Shown here one piece after another: positions 34,806 through 46,066 of a DNA stretch of 64,000 nucleotides (position 1 is its first letter; each line of letters begins with the position of its first letter). The notes below the pieces were generated by a model. That model saw nothing but the letters and a program-made list of their open reading frames with translations, ran no database searches and was not told the origin of the DNA. The position numbers and the translations under genes are program-made. Source of the stretch: Williamsia faeni (GTDB taxonomy: Bacteria > Actinomycetota > Actinomycetes > Mycobacteriales > Mycobacteriaceae); assembly GCA_003202005.1 (NCBI GenBank), contig QJJF01000003.1:248001-312000 (forward strand), read 5' to 3'.

Positions 34806-36836
34806 ATGACAACCACATCCGAGGACAGCAGTATCGCTGGCCTCACCAATACCGGCCACACCGCGCCCACCGGTGCGGGCGCCGTCCCCAAGCGCCAGCA
34901 TTCCGCACTGAGCTCGCCGGCGATCGGCGCGTCTCCCGGAATGCCGCAGAATGCATTCCCGCCGATCGGTGACTACGCGTTCCTGTCCGACTGCGAATGC
35001 AACTGCCTCATCGCACGCAACGGTTCGGTGGAATGGATGTGTGTCCCTCGTCCCGACTCCCCCAGTGTCTTCGGCGCGGTCCTCGACCGCAGCGCCGGCC
35101 ATTTCCGACTTGCGCCCTACGGCGTCAACGTTCCGGTCGACCGCCGGTACCTGCCCGGCAGCCTGATGGTCGAGACGACGTGGCAGACCGACACCGGTTG
35201 GCTCATCGTCCGCGACGCGCTGGTGATGGGCAAATGGCACGACAACGAAGCCCGGTCGCGCACGCATAAGCGCACGCCGACCGACTGGGATGCCAAGCAC
35301 GTCCTCCTCCGTACGGTCCGCTGTGTGAACGGCACCGTGGAACTGGCGATGAGCTGCGAGCCGGCGTTCGACTACCACCGGGGCGGTACCAAATGGGAAT
35401 ACTCCGGCCCGGCGTACGGCGAAGCGATTGCCGGCGCGACCGGTGTCGACGGTGAGGTCCAGTCGCTGAAGCTGACCACCAGCCTCAAGCTCGGACTCGA
35501 GGGACGTGAAGCCCGCGCCCGGACCCGCATGGTCGAAGGTGACAACCACTTCGTCGCCATGAGTTGGGGCAGCCAGCCACCTCCGCAGGACTGGGCGGAG
35601 GCCGCGCAGATGATGTGGGAGACCTCCGAGTGCTGGCGGCAGTGGATCAACATCGGCACCTTCCCCGACCACCCCTGGCGGAACTATCTGCAGCGCAGTG
35701 CCCTCACCCTCAAAGGGCTGACCTACTCACCCACCGGTGCCCTGCTGGCGGCAGCCACCACCTCGTTGCCGGAAACCCCTCAGGGAGAACGTAACTGGGA
35801 CTACCGCTACGCATGGGTACGCGATTCGACCTTCGCATTGTGGGGTCTGTACACCCTGGGCCTCGACCGCGAAGCCAGCGACTTCTTCTCCTTCATCGCC
35901 GACGTCTCCGGCGCCACCAACGGTGAGCATCATCCGTTGCAGGTGATGTACGGCGTCGGCGGCGAACGCACGCTCGAAGAAGCCGAACTCAATCATCTCT
36001 CCGGCTACGAGGGCGCCCGGCCCGTCCGCATCGGCAACGGCGCCTATAACCAGAGCCAGCACGACATCTGGGGCACCATGCTCGACTCGGTCTACCTCAA
36101 CACGAAGACCACCGAAACGGTGTCCGAGACGTTGTGGCCGGTCCTCAAAGCCCAGGTCGAAGAAGCGATCAAGCACTGGCGCAAACCCGACCGCGGGATC
36201 TGGGAAGTCCGCGGCGAGCCACAGCATTTCACCTCGTCCAAGGTCATGTGCTGGATCGCGCTGGACCGCGGCGCCAAACTCGCAGCCATCCATGGCGAGA
36301 AGTCCTACGCGAAGACGTGGGCCGAGATCGCCGACGAGATCAAGGCCGACATCCTCGAGTTCGGTGTCAACGACCGTGGCATCTTCACCCAGCGCTATGG
36401 GCACGACGCTCTCGACGCCTCGCTGTTGCTGGTCCCGCTCCTGCGGTTCCTGCCGTCGGATGACCCCCGGGTACGGAACACCGTGATCGCCATAGCCGAC
36501 GAACTCAGCGAGAACGGGCTCGTATTGCGCTACCGCGTCGAAGAGACCGATGACGGCCTGTCCGGCGAAGAGGGTTCGTTCACGATCTGTTCGTTCTGGC
36601 TGGTGTCAGCGCTCGTCGAGATCGGCGAATTGGCACGGGCGAAGACCCTGTGCGAGCGGCTGCTGAACTACGCCAGCCCGCTCAAACTCTACGCCGAGGA
36701 GATCGAGCCGCAGACCGGTCGCCATCTCGGCAACTTCCCTCAGGCTTTCACCCATCTGGCCCTGATCAATGCCGTGATGCACGTGATCCGGGCCGAAGAA
36801 TCGTTGGGCCACAACACCTTCATCCCCGCCAACTGA
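34806..36836 (+). CDS. GH15 glycoside hydrolase (trehalase/glucoamylase-like)
   Basis: Inverting glycosidase. Its mycobacterial counterpart in this position (Rv2402) is reported to be a trehalase, so trehalose is the likely substrate. The 676-residue protein has an N-terminal beta-sandwich and an (alpha/alpha)6 barrel. It shows NWDYRYAWVRDSTFALWGL (substrate site), RGIWEVRGEPQHFTSSKVMCW with the general-acid Glu, and GEEGSFTICSFWLVSAL with the general-base Glu. The ATG at 34806 is chosen: CATGAT 6 nt before it could be a -10 giving a leaderless transcript, and there is no SD. A GTG at 34770 would add 12 residues. No signal peptide. Confidence 0.87.
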   Translation: MTTTSEDSSIAGLTNTGHTAPTGAGAVPKRQHSALSSPAIGASPGMPQNAFPPIGDYAFLSDCECNCLIARNGSVEWMCVPRPDSPSVFGAVLDRSAGHFRLAPYGVNVPVDRRYLPGSLMVETTWQTDTGWLIVRDALVMGKWHDNEARSRTHKRTPTDWDAKHVLLRTVRCVNGTVELAMSCEPAFDYHRGGTKWEYSGPAYGEAIAGATGVDGEVQSLKLTTSLKLGLEGREARARTRMVEGDNHFVAMSWGSQPPPQDWAEAAQMMWETSECWRQWINIGTFPDHPWRNYLQRSALTLKGLTYSPTGALLAAATTSLPETPQGERNWDYRYAWVRDSTFALWGLYTLGLDREASDFFSFIADVSGATNGEHHPLQVMYGVGGERTLEEAELNHLSGYEGARPVRIGNGAYNQSQHDIWGTMLDSVYLNTKTTETVSETLWPVLKAQVEEAIKHWRKPDRGIWEVRGEPQHFTSSKVMCWIALDRGAKLAAIHGEKSYAKTWAEIADEIKADILEFGVNDRGIFTQRYGHDALDASLLLVPLLRFLPSDDPRVRNTVIAIADELSENGLVLRYRVEETDDGLSGEEGSFTICSFWLVSALVEIGELARAKTLCERLLNYASPLKLYAEEIEPQTGRHLGNFPQAFTHLALINAVMHVIRAEESLGHNTFIPAN

Positions 36837-36837
36837 T

Positions 36838-36996
36838 CCGTCGAGCGTGCCGATAACGCCGTCGAGCGTGCCCAACCGACCGTTGACCGTGCCGAAAATG
36901 TCTGGCCTCCAACAACTTCGGCACGCTCGGCGGTGATTTGGGCACGCTCGGCGGTGATTTGGGCACGCTCGGCGGTCGGTTGGGCCCGCTCGGCGG
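36838..36996. repeat. Intergenic 21-bp repeat array, site B
   Basis: Three direct units (36838-36858, 36859-36879, 36880-36900) are separated by a 12-nt loop from four inverted units (36913-36933, 36934-36954, 36955-36975, 36976-36996), all exactly 21 bp. Core CCGTCGAGCGTGCC or CCGCCGAGCGTGCC. It begins 1 nt after the GH15 stop codon and ends 1 nt before the stop codon of the convergent peptidase gene. It can fold into a stem of three unit pairs. Confidence 0.9.
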
Positions 36997-36997
36997 G

Positions 36998-39028
36998 TCA
37001 GGCGGGGAGCAGTCCCCGCCTGCGTAGGAGTGGTTCGATCTGCGCCGGACGACCCAGCAGTTCTTGGTGCGCCGCTATCGGATCCACACTGTCGCCGCGG
37101 GACAACGTGTGCTCCACAAAGTCGGCGCCGAGGTCGGCGGATAGTCCACCACCGGTGAGGAACCACTGCTCGGTCTCGGCGTCGAGAACCTCGGACCAGA
37201 TGTAGGAGTAATAACCGGCCGAGTAGCCGCCACCGAAGATGTGGTTGAAATACGCACTGCGATACCGCGGCGGGATCAGCTCGGACGACGCGCCCGCCTT
37301 CACCAATGCGGCTTTCTCAAAGGTCTCGACATCGGTGATCTCGTCTTCGACAGTGATCCGATGCCAGGCCAAGTCGAGGACCGCGGCCGCGAGGTATTCG
37401 ATTGTGCCGTGGGCTGATTCGACGTCGGCGTTGGCGCGGGCCGCCTCGGCCAATTCCGCCGGAATCGAGGCACCGGTCTGGTGGTGCTTCGCGTAGTTGT
37501 CGAGCACTTTGGGATGCAGCGCCCACATCTCGTTGACCTGGGACGGGAACTCCACGAAGTCTCGCGGTACCGACGTCCCCGACTGCGACGGGTATTCGAC
37601 GGCCGACAGCAACCCGTGGAGCGCATGCCCGAACTCGTGGAACAGGGTGGTCAGCTGATCCATCGTCAGCAAACATGGCTGTCCCGCTTCAGGTTTGGTG
37701 AGGTTGAGGACGTTGACCACCACCGGCCTCTTGTCGAGCAGGAAACTCTGGTCGACGAAGGTGTTCATCCAGGCCCCGCCGCGCTTGCTGGGCCGGGCGT
37801 AGAAGTCACCGAGGAACAGGCCCACCGACCTGTTTGTCGCATCCAGCACCTGCCAAACCCGCACATCGGGGTGATACACCGGCAGATCCGTCAGCTCCTG
37901 GAATCGCAGCCCGTAGAGCTGCCCGGCCGCGTAGAACACACCTTTGGTGAGGACCGAGTTGAGCTCGAGGTAGTCGGAGAACGTATCCAGGGGCACCGCG
38001 GACCGCTGCTGTTCGGCTTTGGCCAACTGATAAGTGAGGTCGGCTGCTCCGATTTCGGTCCCGTTCTCGGCAGCGAGCCCGGTCAGCTCGCGTCCACCGG
38101 CCCGCATTGCAGAGGCCACCAGGTCGGACAACAGATCTTCAACGGCTTCCGGACTGGGAGCGGTCTCTTCGGCGATCACGAACTCCGCATGATCGCGGTA
38201 GCCGAGCAGCCGCGCCCGCTCGGCTCGGAGCGCGGCGATCTCGAGCACGAGCTCGCGGGTGTCGTTGGGGCCACCTTGCGCGCAGCGATTCACCGACGCC
38301 TCGAACACCCGGCGGCGGGTTTCCGAATCCTCCAGGGACGCAACCGTCGACTGGCTCGACGGCAGTTCGATGGCCAGCAGATACCCCGACGGATGGCCGG
38401 CTTCCTTGGCTGCCCGACGCGCCGCGGCGATCTGCCCGTCGGACAATCCCGCGAGCTTGTCGGCCGAGTCGACGAGGACCGCGGCCTCGTTGCTGCCGTC
38501 GAGGACTCGCTGCCCGAACTCGGTGGTCAGCGTCGCCAGCCGCTCCGAGATCTCACGCATCCGCGACTGCTGGTCGAGATCGAGCCCGGCACCGGCCCGG
38601 ATCGCATCACGATGACGCTTCTCGAGCAAGCGCAACGACGGTTCGTCGAGGCCCAGTGTCTCGCGGGTCTCGAAGAGCTGGTTGATCCGAGCGAACAAAC
38701 CCTGGTGCAGCGCAATCGTGTTCGCATGCGCCGTCAGCTTGGGCGCGAGCTCCCGGGAGATCGCGTTGCGCTGCGGATTGGTATCGGCACCGCTGAGGTT
38801 GAAGAAGATCCCCGCCGCCGTGCCCAGCGACTGGCCACTGCGTTCGAGCTCCTCGATCGTGTTGGCGAACGTCGGCTCGGCCTTGAGGGCGGCGATCTTC
38901 TCGACCTCCCGCAGATGCTCGCCCATCGCCTCGTCGAACGCCGGCAGGAAGTCGTCGTCACTGATCGACGGGAAGTCGGGCAGGCCGTGCAGGTGCGTAC
39001 TCGGGACCAGGACAGGATTCGATGCCAT
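36998..39028 (-). CDS. M3-family zinc oligopeptidase
   Basis: Cytoplasmic metallopeptidase that degrades oligopeptides (oligopeptidase A / Dcp group). The 676-residue protein has the HEFGHALH zinc motif around residue 460 with a downstream Glu in FVEFPSQVNEMW, and the C-terminal FNHIFGGGYSAGYYSYIWSEVLDAE block of M3 enzymes. No signal peptide. It is convergent with the GH15 gene and upstream of nothing on its strand; lepA is read before it with a 36-nt gap. Confidence 0.93.
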   Translation of the reverse strand: MASNPVLVPSTHLHGLPDFPSISDDDFLPAFDEAMGEHLREVEKIAALKAEPTFANTIEELERSGQSLGTAAGIFFNLSGADTNPQRNAISRELAPKLTAHANTIALHQGLFARINQLFETRETLGLDEPSLRLLEKRHRDAIRAGAGLDLDQQSRMREISERLATLTTEFGQRVLDGSNEAAVLVDSADKLAGLSDGQIAAARRAAKEAGHPSGYLLAIELPSSQSTVASLEDSETRRRVFEASVNRCAQGGPNDTRELVLEIAALRAERARLLGYRDHAEFVIAEETAPSPEAVEDLLSDLVASAMRAGGRELTGLAAENGTEIGAADLTYQLAKAEQQRSAVPLDTFSDYLELNSVLTKGVFYAAGQLYGLRFQELTDLPVYHPDVRVWQVLDATNRSVGLFLGDFYARPSKRGGAWMNTFVDQSFLLDKRPVVVNVLNLTKPEAGQPCLLTMDQLTTLFHEFGHALHGLLSAVEYPSQSGTSVPRDFVEFPSQVNEMWALHPKVLDNYAKHHQTGASIPAELAEAARANADVESAHGTIEYLAAAVLDLAWHRITVEDEITDVETFEKAALVKAGASSELIPPRYRSAYFNHIFGGGYSAGYYSYIWSEVLDAETEQWFLTGGGLSADLGADFVEHTLSRGDSVDPIAAHQELLGRPAQIEPLLRRRGLLPA

Positions 39029-39064
39029 GGGCCGATCGTAGTGTCACACCGACATGTGTGGGCG

Positions 39065-40963
<1,899 letters not shown>

Positions 40964-41045
40964 AGCTGACGCATGACCTCCAGTTTCTCATGACCGGGCC
41001 GCGGAGCTGCCATTCGGTGTGCTGCGCAGCAGCTAGCGTGAGTTC

Positions 41046-41693
41046 ATGACTGTCATCGACTGGGATTCCGACGGGGTGGTCGGGGCCTTGCACCGCCCGC
41101 CGCGCACCGCTGCCGCGGTCGTGGTCCTCGCGCACGGCGCCGGCGGAAATCACAATTCACCGATGCTGCGAGCGGTGGCCGAGCTGCTCTGCGAACGCGA
41201 TGTGGCGGTCGCCCGGATCGACCTGCCGTACCGGCAGAAGCGACCCAAGGGTCCGCCCAGCCCGTCCGGCGCTGCCACCGATCGCGCCGGGATCGTTGCG
41301 GCATGCGCCGCATTTCGGGGCGAATCCGCCGGCCCGTTGCTCGTCGGTGGTCACTCCTACGGCGGACGACAGGCCTCGATGGTGGTGGCCGACGACCCGT
41401 CCGTCGCCGACGGACTGCTGCTGACGTCGTACCCGCTGCATCCACCCGGCAAGCCCGACCGCCTCCGCACCGAGCACCTGCCGTCGATCACCCGGCCGGT
41501 CCTCGTGGTCCACGGCGCGAGCGATCCGTTCGGCACCACCGACGAACTCACCAGTGCACTCGATTTGATCCCCGCGCCGACCCGGCTCATCGACCTGCCC
41601 AAAGTGGGACACGATCTCAAACCCGACCGCTCCGGAGCCCCCCGACTCGCCGCCGACGCCGTGTTCGAGTTCTTCGCGATCCCCGAGGCGTGA
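41046..41693 (+). CDS. Alpha/beta hydrolase (dienelactone-hydrolase/KANL3-Tex30-like)
   Basis: A 215-residue serine hydrolase with HGAGGNHNSPM near residue 30, nucleophile GGHSYGG (S104), LVVHGASDPFG with the acid, and the His in VGHDLKPD. Probably an esterase or peptidase-like enzyme of unknown substrate. TAGCGT (41034-41039) lies 6 nt before the ATG, so translation may be leaderless. A 12-bp palindrome TGCTGCGCAGCA (41020-41031) overlaps the promoter region shared with lepA. The PemK-like gene follows 13 nt later. Confidence 0.8.
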   Translation: MTVIDWDSDGVVGALHRPPRTAAAVVVLAHGAGGNHNSPMLRAVAELLCERDVAVARIDLPYRQKRPKGPPSPSGAATDRAGIVAACAAFRGESAGPLLVGGHSYGGRQASMVVADDPSVADGLLLTSYPLHPPGKPDRLRTEHLPSITRPVLVVHGASDPFGTTDELTSALDLIPAPTRLIDLPKVGHDLKPDRSGAPRLAADAVFEFFAIPEA

Positions 41694-41706
41694 ATAGGCT
41701 GATCTG

Positions 41707-42198
41707 ATGGCACGAAAATTCAGTCGGATGGCGATGTCGCTAGTCCGGGAACACGGACCGAAGCTGCTCCGCCAGCTGACCACGGCCGGTGCGAAAACGG
41801 GCCCGACTCCGACGCGACCCAGCCAGCAGCGCGCCAGGAGGCTCGAGTACTCCCCCGAACCGGACGGGAAAGCTGATCCGGGCGAGATCGTCTGGACCTG
41901 GGTCGAATTCGAAGAGGATTCCGGTCAGGGCAAAGACCGGCCGGTACTTGTCGTCGGCCGCGACGACAACACCTTGCTGGGACTGATGCTCTCGAGCCAG
42001 CAACATCGCCGCGACGACCGCAACTGGCTCAGCATCGGCTCGGGGTCATGGGACAGCGAGCACCGCGAGAGCTTCATCCGCCTCGACCGCGTTCTCGACA
42101 TCGCCGAGAGCGGTATCCGCCGCGAAGGTGCGATCGTGCCCCGCGCACAGTTCGATCAGGTCGCTGCGATCCTGCGCACCAAATACGGCTGGCACTGA
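41707..42198 (+). CDS. PemK/MazF-like protein, no antitoxin partner
   Basis: A 163-residue protein with a C-terminal PemK/MazF-type domain (PGEIVWTWVEFEEDSGQGKDRPVLVVGR). About 60 basic, disordered residues precede it. In canonical toxins this domain is an mRNA interferase. No small upstream antitoxin is present: the preceding gene is a hydrolase. The same orphan occurs next to lepA in mycobacteria (Rv2405 position, from memory). The Gly-x-Ile-Val-Trp start and KDRPVLVVG motif are kept, so RNA binding is possible. A housekeeping role is more likely than a plasmid-type addiction system. Confidence 0.75.
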   Translation: MARKFSRMAMSLVREHGPKLLRQLTTAGAKTGPTPTRPSQQRARRLEYSPEPDGKADPGEIVWTWVEFEEDSGQGKDRPVLVVGRDDNTLLGLMLSSQQHRRDDRNWLSIGSGSWDSEHRESFIRLDRVLDIAESGIRREGAIVPRAQFDQVAAILRTKYGWH

Positions 42199-42231
42199 CA
42201 ACCGGCCCTGAAAACTGACGAATAGGAAGGC

Positions 42232-42265
42232 GGCGAGGGCTATTTGCCCTCGCCCTGCCCCTTTT
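42232..42265. terminator. Bidirectional hairpin terminator between convergent genes
   Basis: GGCGAGGGC (42232-42240) and GCCCTCGCC (42246-42254) form a perfect 9-bp stem with a TATTT loop, followed by TTTT at 42262-42265. It separates the PemK-like gene from the convergent transglutaminase gene. Confidence 0.75.
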
Positions 42266-42291
42266 CGACAGGTTTCAGGGGTACGAAGCCG

Positions 42292-43140
42292 TCAGGCGAG
42301 CCGGGTGATCTCGACTTTGACCTCGAGGTCCTTCGCGCCGGCCCCGGTGTAGATGCCCTTGAGCGGTGTCACGTCGGAGTAGTCGCGGCCGACACCGACC
42401 GACACGTGGCGTTCGGTGATCGACACATCGTTGGTCGGGTCGTAACCCCACCATCCACCGGTCCAGGACTCGATCCAGGCGTGGCTCTGTCCTTCGACGG
42501 TCCGGTTGATCGTCGCCTTGCTGTTCGGGTGCAGGTAGCCGGAGACATAGCGCGACGGGATACCCAGGCTGCGCAGCAACACCAGGCATAGATGCGCGTA
42601 ATCCTGGCAGACACCCTTCTTTGCCTTCCAGGCATCGACAGCCGAGGTGTGGACCCCGGTCGTGCCCGGCACGTATTCCATCTCGGAATGGACCCACTGA
42701 CACACCGCGAGCACGGATTCCTGTGGAGTCATCCCCTTGGTCAGACGCTTGGCGACCTGGGCCAATTGGCGACTGTCCGGCACATAACCGGTGCTGGTGA
42801 GCAACTCGTCGTACCGGTCGACCACCTTGTACGAGTGCAACTCCTCCCAATCGAGTTGGTCTTCCTCACTGGGCATTTCGTCGGGTTCGGTCTCGACCAC
42901 CGACATCCCCGAGACCTCGAGCTCCTCGTGCGGTGCGTGGAGGTCGAACGCGGTGACCGCGGAACCCCAGTAGTCGGTGTAACGGTACGAACGAGTGGCC
43001 GGAATCGTCTCGACACGGTTGATGATCACGTTCTGACGCGCATCGCTGCGAGGCGTGAGCCTGGCCTCGTTGTACGACGACGTGACCGGGGCGTTGTAGG
43101 CAAAACCCGTTGAATGGACAACCCGCAGACGCCAGCTCAC
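42292..43140 (-). CDS. Transglutaminase-like protease-fold protein
   Basis: A 282-residue protein with an N-terminal bacterial transglutaminase domain and a transglutaminase core. The catalytic Cys lies in KKGVCQDYAHLCL, His in GQSHAWIESW and Asp in WGYDPTNDVS. No signal peptide. It forms a three-gene operon with the alpha-E protein (4-nt overlap) and the circularly permuted ATP-grasp protein, a widespread trio predicted to make and trim a peptide modification. The biochemical product is unknown. Confidence 0.87.
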   Translation of the reverse strand: MSWRLRVVHSTGFAYNAPVTSSYNEARLTPRSDARQNVIINRVETIPATRSYRYTDYWGSAVTAFDLHAPHEELEVSGMSVVETEPDEMPSEEDQLDWEELHSYKVVDRYDELLTSTGYVPDSRQLAQVAKRLTKGMTPQESVLAVCQWVHSEMEYVPGTTGVHTSAVDAWKAKKGVCQDYAHLCLVLLRSLGIPSRYVSGYLHPNSKATINRTVEGQSHAWIESWTGGWWGYDPTNDVSITERHVSVGVGRDYSDVTPLKGIYTGAGAKDLEVKVEITRLA

Positions 43141-44120
43141 AGTTCACTCTCCTCGATGAAACGATTGACCGAATCGCTGGCCGAAACCCCGGCCCATGCG
43201 ACGTAAGGCGACACGTGGAAGTACTGCGCCGTCACGGCCTCACTGACTTCCCGGCAGGTCTCCTGCAGATCCACCAATCGAGGTTGCAGGTCTTCCAACA
43301 ACATTCCCGGTTGCATGAATTCCAGGCCACTGCGAGCGCGTCCGAGGAGTCGCTCCGCCTCCGCCCGCGCGCCGACGCGACTGGGGCGATTGTCGAGATG
43401 GAGCAACTGCTGCTCCGCGAGATTGATCGCGTGGAACACCGATCGCGGGAAAAGCCGGTCCAGCAACATGAACTCGACGACACGCGTGGCGTCGAGCGCA
43501 CCGCGATATGTCCGCAGATACGTGTCATGCGCACCCGCCGAACGCAATACGGTGACCCATGCCGGTGAACCCGACCGGTCGCCGGCTCGCGACAACAGCA
43601 TTCGGACCGTCATGTCGACCCGCTCCACCGAGCGCCCCAACAACAGATACCGGTATCCGTCGTCGTGGCTCAGGGTGGCGTCGGCCAGGCCGGCGAACAT
43701 CGCGGCCCGGTTCTTCACATAAGAGAGAAACTCGTACGGGCCCAGTTTCCGTGAGGCACGTTCGGCATCAGCGAGTCCGTTGTAGGTGGTGTTGAGGCAT
43801 TCCCACATCTCGCTGGATGTGACTTCCCTTGCACCCCTGGCATTCTCACGAGCCTGCCCGACACTGTCGACGATCGATCCGGGCAGGGTCTTCGAGTACG
43901 CCACCCGTTCGGTCAGCGACCAAGCATCGAGCGACTCGCGTTTGGGCGGCAACTCCATTCCGAGGACCTGCAGCACCAGCCGGCAACGGGCATCCGGATT
44001 GACGGTGGTGTCCTCTAGAAGCTGATGGACGGCGACGTCGAGGATGCGGGCGGTGTCGTCGGCACGTTCGACGTAGCGGCCGATCCAGTAGAGGGATTCG
44101 GCATTTCGAGCGAGCATCAT
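43137..44120 (-). CDS. Alpha-E domain protein
   Basis: A 327-residue, all-helical protein (MMLARNAESLYWIGRYVERADDTARILDVAVHQLLED...) with the alpha-E signature YWIGRYVERAD at the N-terminus, FARASRKLGPYEFL-type helices and the ERVDMT region. It is the partner of the ATP-grasp and transglutaminase proteins in a conserved operon; Rv2410c in M. tuberculosis occupies the same place. Its start shares one base with the ATP-grasp stop. The function is not established. Confidence 0.88.
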   Translation of the reverse strand: MMLARNAESLYWIGRYVERADDTARILDVAVHQLLEDTTVNPDARCRLVLQVLGMELPPKRESLDAWSLTERVAYSKTLPGSIVDSVGQARENARGAREVTSSEMWECLNTTYNGLADAERASRKLGPYEFLSYVKNRAAMFAGLADATLSHDDGYRYLLLGRSVERVDMTVRMLLSRAGDRSGSPAWVTVLRSAGAHDTYLRTYRGALDATRVVEFMLLDRLFPRSVFHAINLAEQQLLHLDNRPSRVGARAEAERLLGRARSGLEFMQPGMLLEDLQPRLVDLQETCREVSEAVTAQYFHVSPYVAWAGVSASDSVNRFIEESEL

Positions 44121-45910
44121 CAGCGGATACCGCCCTGCTGGTCCTGCTGCAATTCCTGCTGCTGTTGCTGTTGTTCCTGCTGCGACGTGATGTCCGGCCC
44201 CTGTTCCGTTGGTGTACTCGGCGTCGCGCCCGACCGGCTGACCAGTTCTTCACCGGCCAGCTCGCGCTCTTCGGCAGAACTACGTGAGGCGAGCACCCAG
44301 GTGTCCTTGGAGCCGCCGCCCTGGCTGGAGTTGACCACCAGGGACCCTTCGGGCAACGCAACGCGGGTCAGACCGCCGGGCAGCACCCACACCGACTCAC
44401 CGTCGTTCACCGCGAAGGGCCGCAGATCGACATGCCGCGGCGACAGCTGTCCACCGATCTTCGTGGGAACCGTCGAGAGCTGCACCACCGGCTGCGCGAT
44501 CCACCCGCGCGGGTCCGAACGGACCTTCTTCGCCAATACATTCAGCTCGTCGGCCGTGGCATCCGGGCCGAACACGATGCCGTAACCACCTGAACCCTCA
44601 ACAGGTTTGACGACCAGTTCGTCGATTCGGTCGAGGACCTCTTCGCACTCCTCATCGAGCCAGCAGCGCAAGGTGTCGACGTTGCCCAGGCTCGGCTTCT
44701 CACCGAGGTAGTACTCGATGATCTCGGGAACGTAGGTGTAGGTCAGCTTGTCGTCGCCCACGCCGTTGCCGACGGCACTGGAGATGACCACGTTGCCGGC
44801 CCGCGCGGCATTCAGCAGCCCGGCGACGCCGAGCATCGAATCGGGGCGGAACTGCATGGGGTCGAGAAAGTCATCGTCGATGCGGCGATAGATCACGTCA
44901 ACGCGCTGCTCACCCTCTGTGGTGCGCATGTACACGACGTTGTCGCGGCAGAACAGGTCTCGGCCTTCGACGAGCTCGACACCCATCTGACGAGCGAGCA
45001 ATGAATGCTCGAAGTATGCCGAGTTGGCCACGCCTGGTGTGAGAACCACCACGTTCGGGTCGGCCTCGTTGAATGCCGCCGACGCGCGCAAGGCACGCAG
45101 CAGGTGCGACGAGTAATCGCCGACCGCCCGTACTCGGTGGGAGGCGAAGAGATCGGGGAACACCCGAGCCATCGTTCGCCGGTTCTCCATCACGTATGAC
45201 ACACCCGACGGTGACCGCAGGTTGTCCTCGAGGACGCGGAAGTCACCGTGCTCGTCGCGGATCAGGTCGATACCCGCCACGTGGATACGCACACCGTTGG
45301 GCGGGCGGATGCCCATCGCCTGACGATGGAAGTGCTCGCAGGAGGTGATGAGCCTTTTCGGCACCACCCCGTCACGGATGATGACCTGGTCGCCGTAGAT
45401 GTCGTCGAGGAACATCTCCAGCGCCTTGACGCGCTGCGTGATGCCGCGCTCGAGCTTTGCCCACTCGCCGGCGGAGATGACCCTGGGAACAACGTCGAGG
45501 GGGAAAGGTCGTTCCTGGCCCGAGTGCGAGAAGGTGATGCCCTGGTCGATGAATGCCCGGCCGAGGGCGTCGACGCGGGTCTCGAGATCGGCGCCGTCAT
45601 AGCTGCCGAGTGCCTTGTGGATGCCCTTGTACGGGCCGCGGACGTCCGCGCTGTCGTAGCCGTCGAACATCTCGTCGAAGGCTCCGCCGTACGGTCCGGC
45701 GCCATATCCCTCGAAGATCCCCGCCGAGTCAGTCGACTTTGCGGTGGTGCCGGCCGCAGGTTTCTTCGCCGGCGCCTTATCCCGCGCCGCGCCCGTACCT
45801 GCGACCTTTGCGGCCTTTTTCTTCACCGGCGGGGTGTCGCCCGCCACGTTGGTTCCGGTCCCCCGAGACGCGCTCGCGCGCTTTGAACCTGCTGTTGTTG
45901 CCGCAATCAT
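44120..45910 (-). CDS. Circularly permuted ATP-grasp protein with low-complexity tails
   Basis: A predicted ATP-dependent ligase joining an amine to a carboxylate, of the circularly permuted ATP-grasp type 2 family. The 596-residue protein has RVKALEMFLDDIYGDQVI, GIDLIRDEHGDFRVLEDNLRSPSGVSYV and ELVVKPVEGSGGYGIVFGP motifs. It carries about 60 extra N-terminal residues rich in Lys, Ala and Thr (KKKAAKVAGTG) before the conserved GIFEGYGAGPYGGAFDEMFD. A Gln-rich C-terminus also extends it. It is first gene of the operon and divergent from rpsT. The low-complexity ends may be lineage-specific. Confidence 0.87.
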   Translation of the reverse strand: MIAATTAGSKRASASRGTGTNVAGDTPPVKKKAAKVAGTGAARDKAPAKKPAAGTTAKSTDSAGIFEGYGAGPYGGAFDEMFDGYDSADVRGPYKGIHKALGSYDGADLETRVDALGRAFIDQGITFSHSGQERPFPLDVVPRVISAGEWAKLERGITQRVKALEMFLDDIYGDQVIIRDGVVPKRLITSCEHFHRQAMGIRPPNGVRIHVAGIDLIRDEHGDFRVLEDNLRSPSGVSYVMENRRTMARVFPDLFASHRVRAVGDYSSHLLRALRASAAFNEADPNVVVLTPGVANSAYFEHSLLARQMGVELVEGRDLFCRDNVVYMRTTEGEQRVDVIYRRIDDDFLDPMQFRPDSMLGVAGLLNAARAGNVVISSAVGNGVGDDKLTYTYVPEIIEYYLGEKPSLGNVDTLRCWLDEECEEVLDRIDELVVKPVEGSGGYGIVFGPDATADELNVLAKKVRSDPRGWIAQPVVQLSTVPTKIGGQLSPRHVDLRPFAVNDGESVWVLPGGLTRVALPEGSLVVNSSQGGGSKDTWVLASRSSAEERELAGEELVSRSGATPSTPTEQGPDITSQQEQQQQQQELQQDQQGGIR

Positions 45911-45976
45911 GTGACTTATGGTGCCGCAAGAGACGAAAATCGGCAGAGCTCAGCGCAGTATTGCCCGTCACGGTCC

Positions 45977-45982
45977 GATAAT
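45977..45982 (+). promoter_or_regulatory. Possible -10 element upstream of rpsT
   Basis: GATAAT lies about 85 nt before rpsT. No good -35 sits at 17 nt, and a second candidate (CTGACA near 46023) also exists. Recorded as a weak prediction. Confidence 0.25.
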
Positions 45983-46066
45983 TTGGGTGGCAGTCCTGCG
46001 GCTGGTAACGTGGCTCGCTGGTGCTGACACCAAAACCACAATCTTTGAGCTAAGGAAAATACACGC

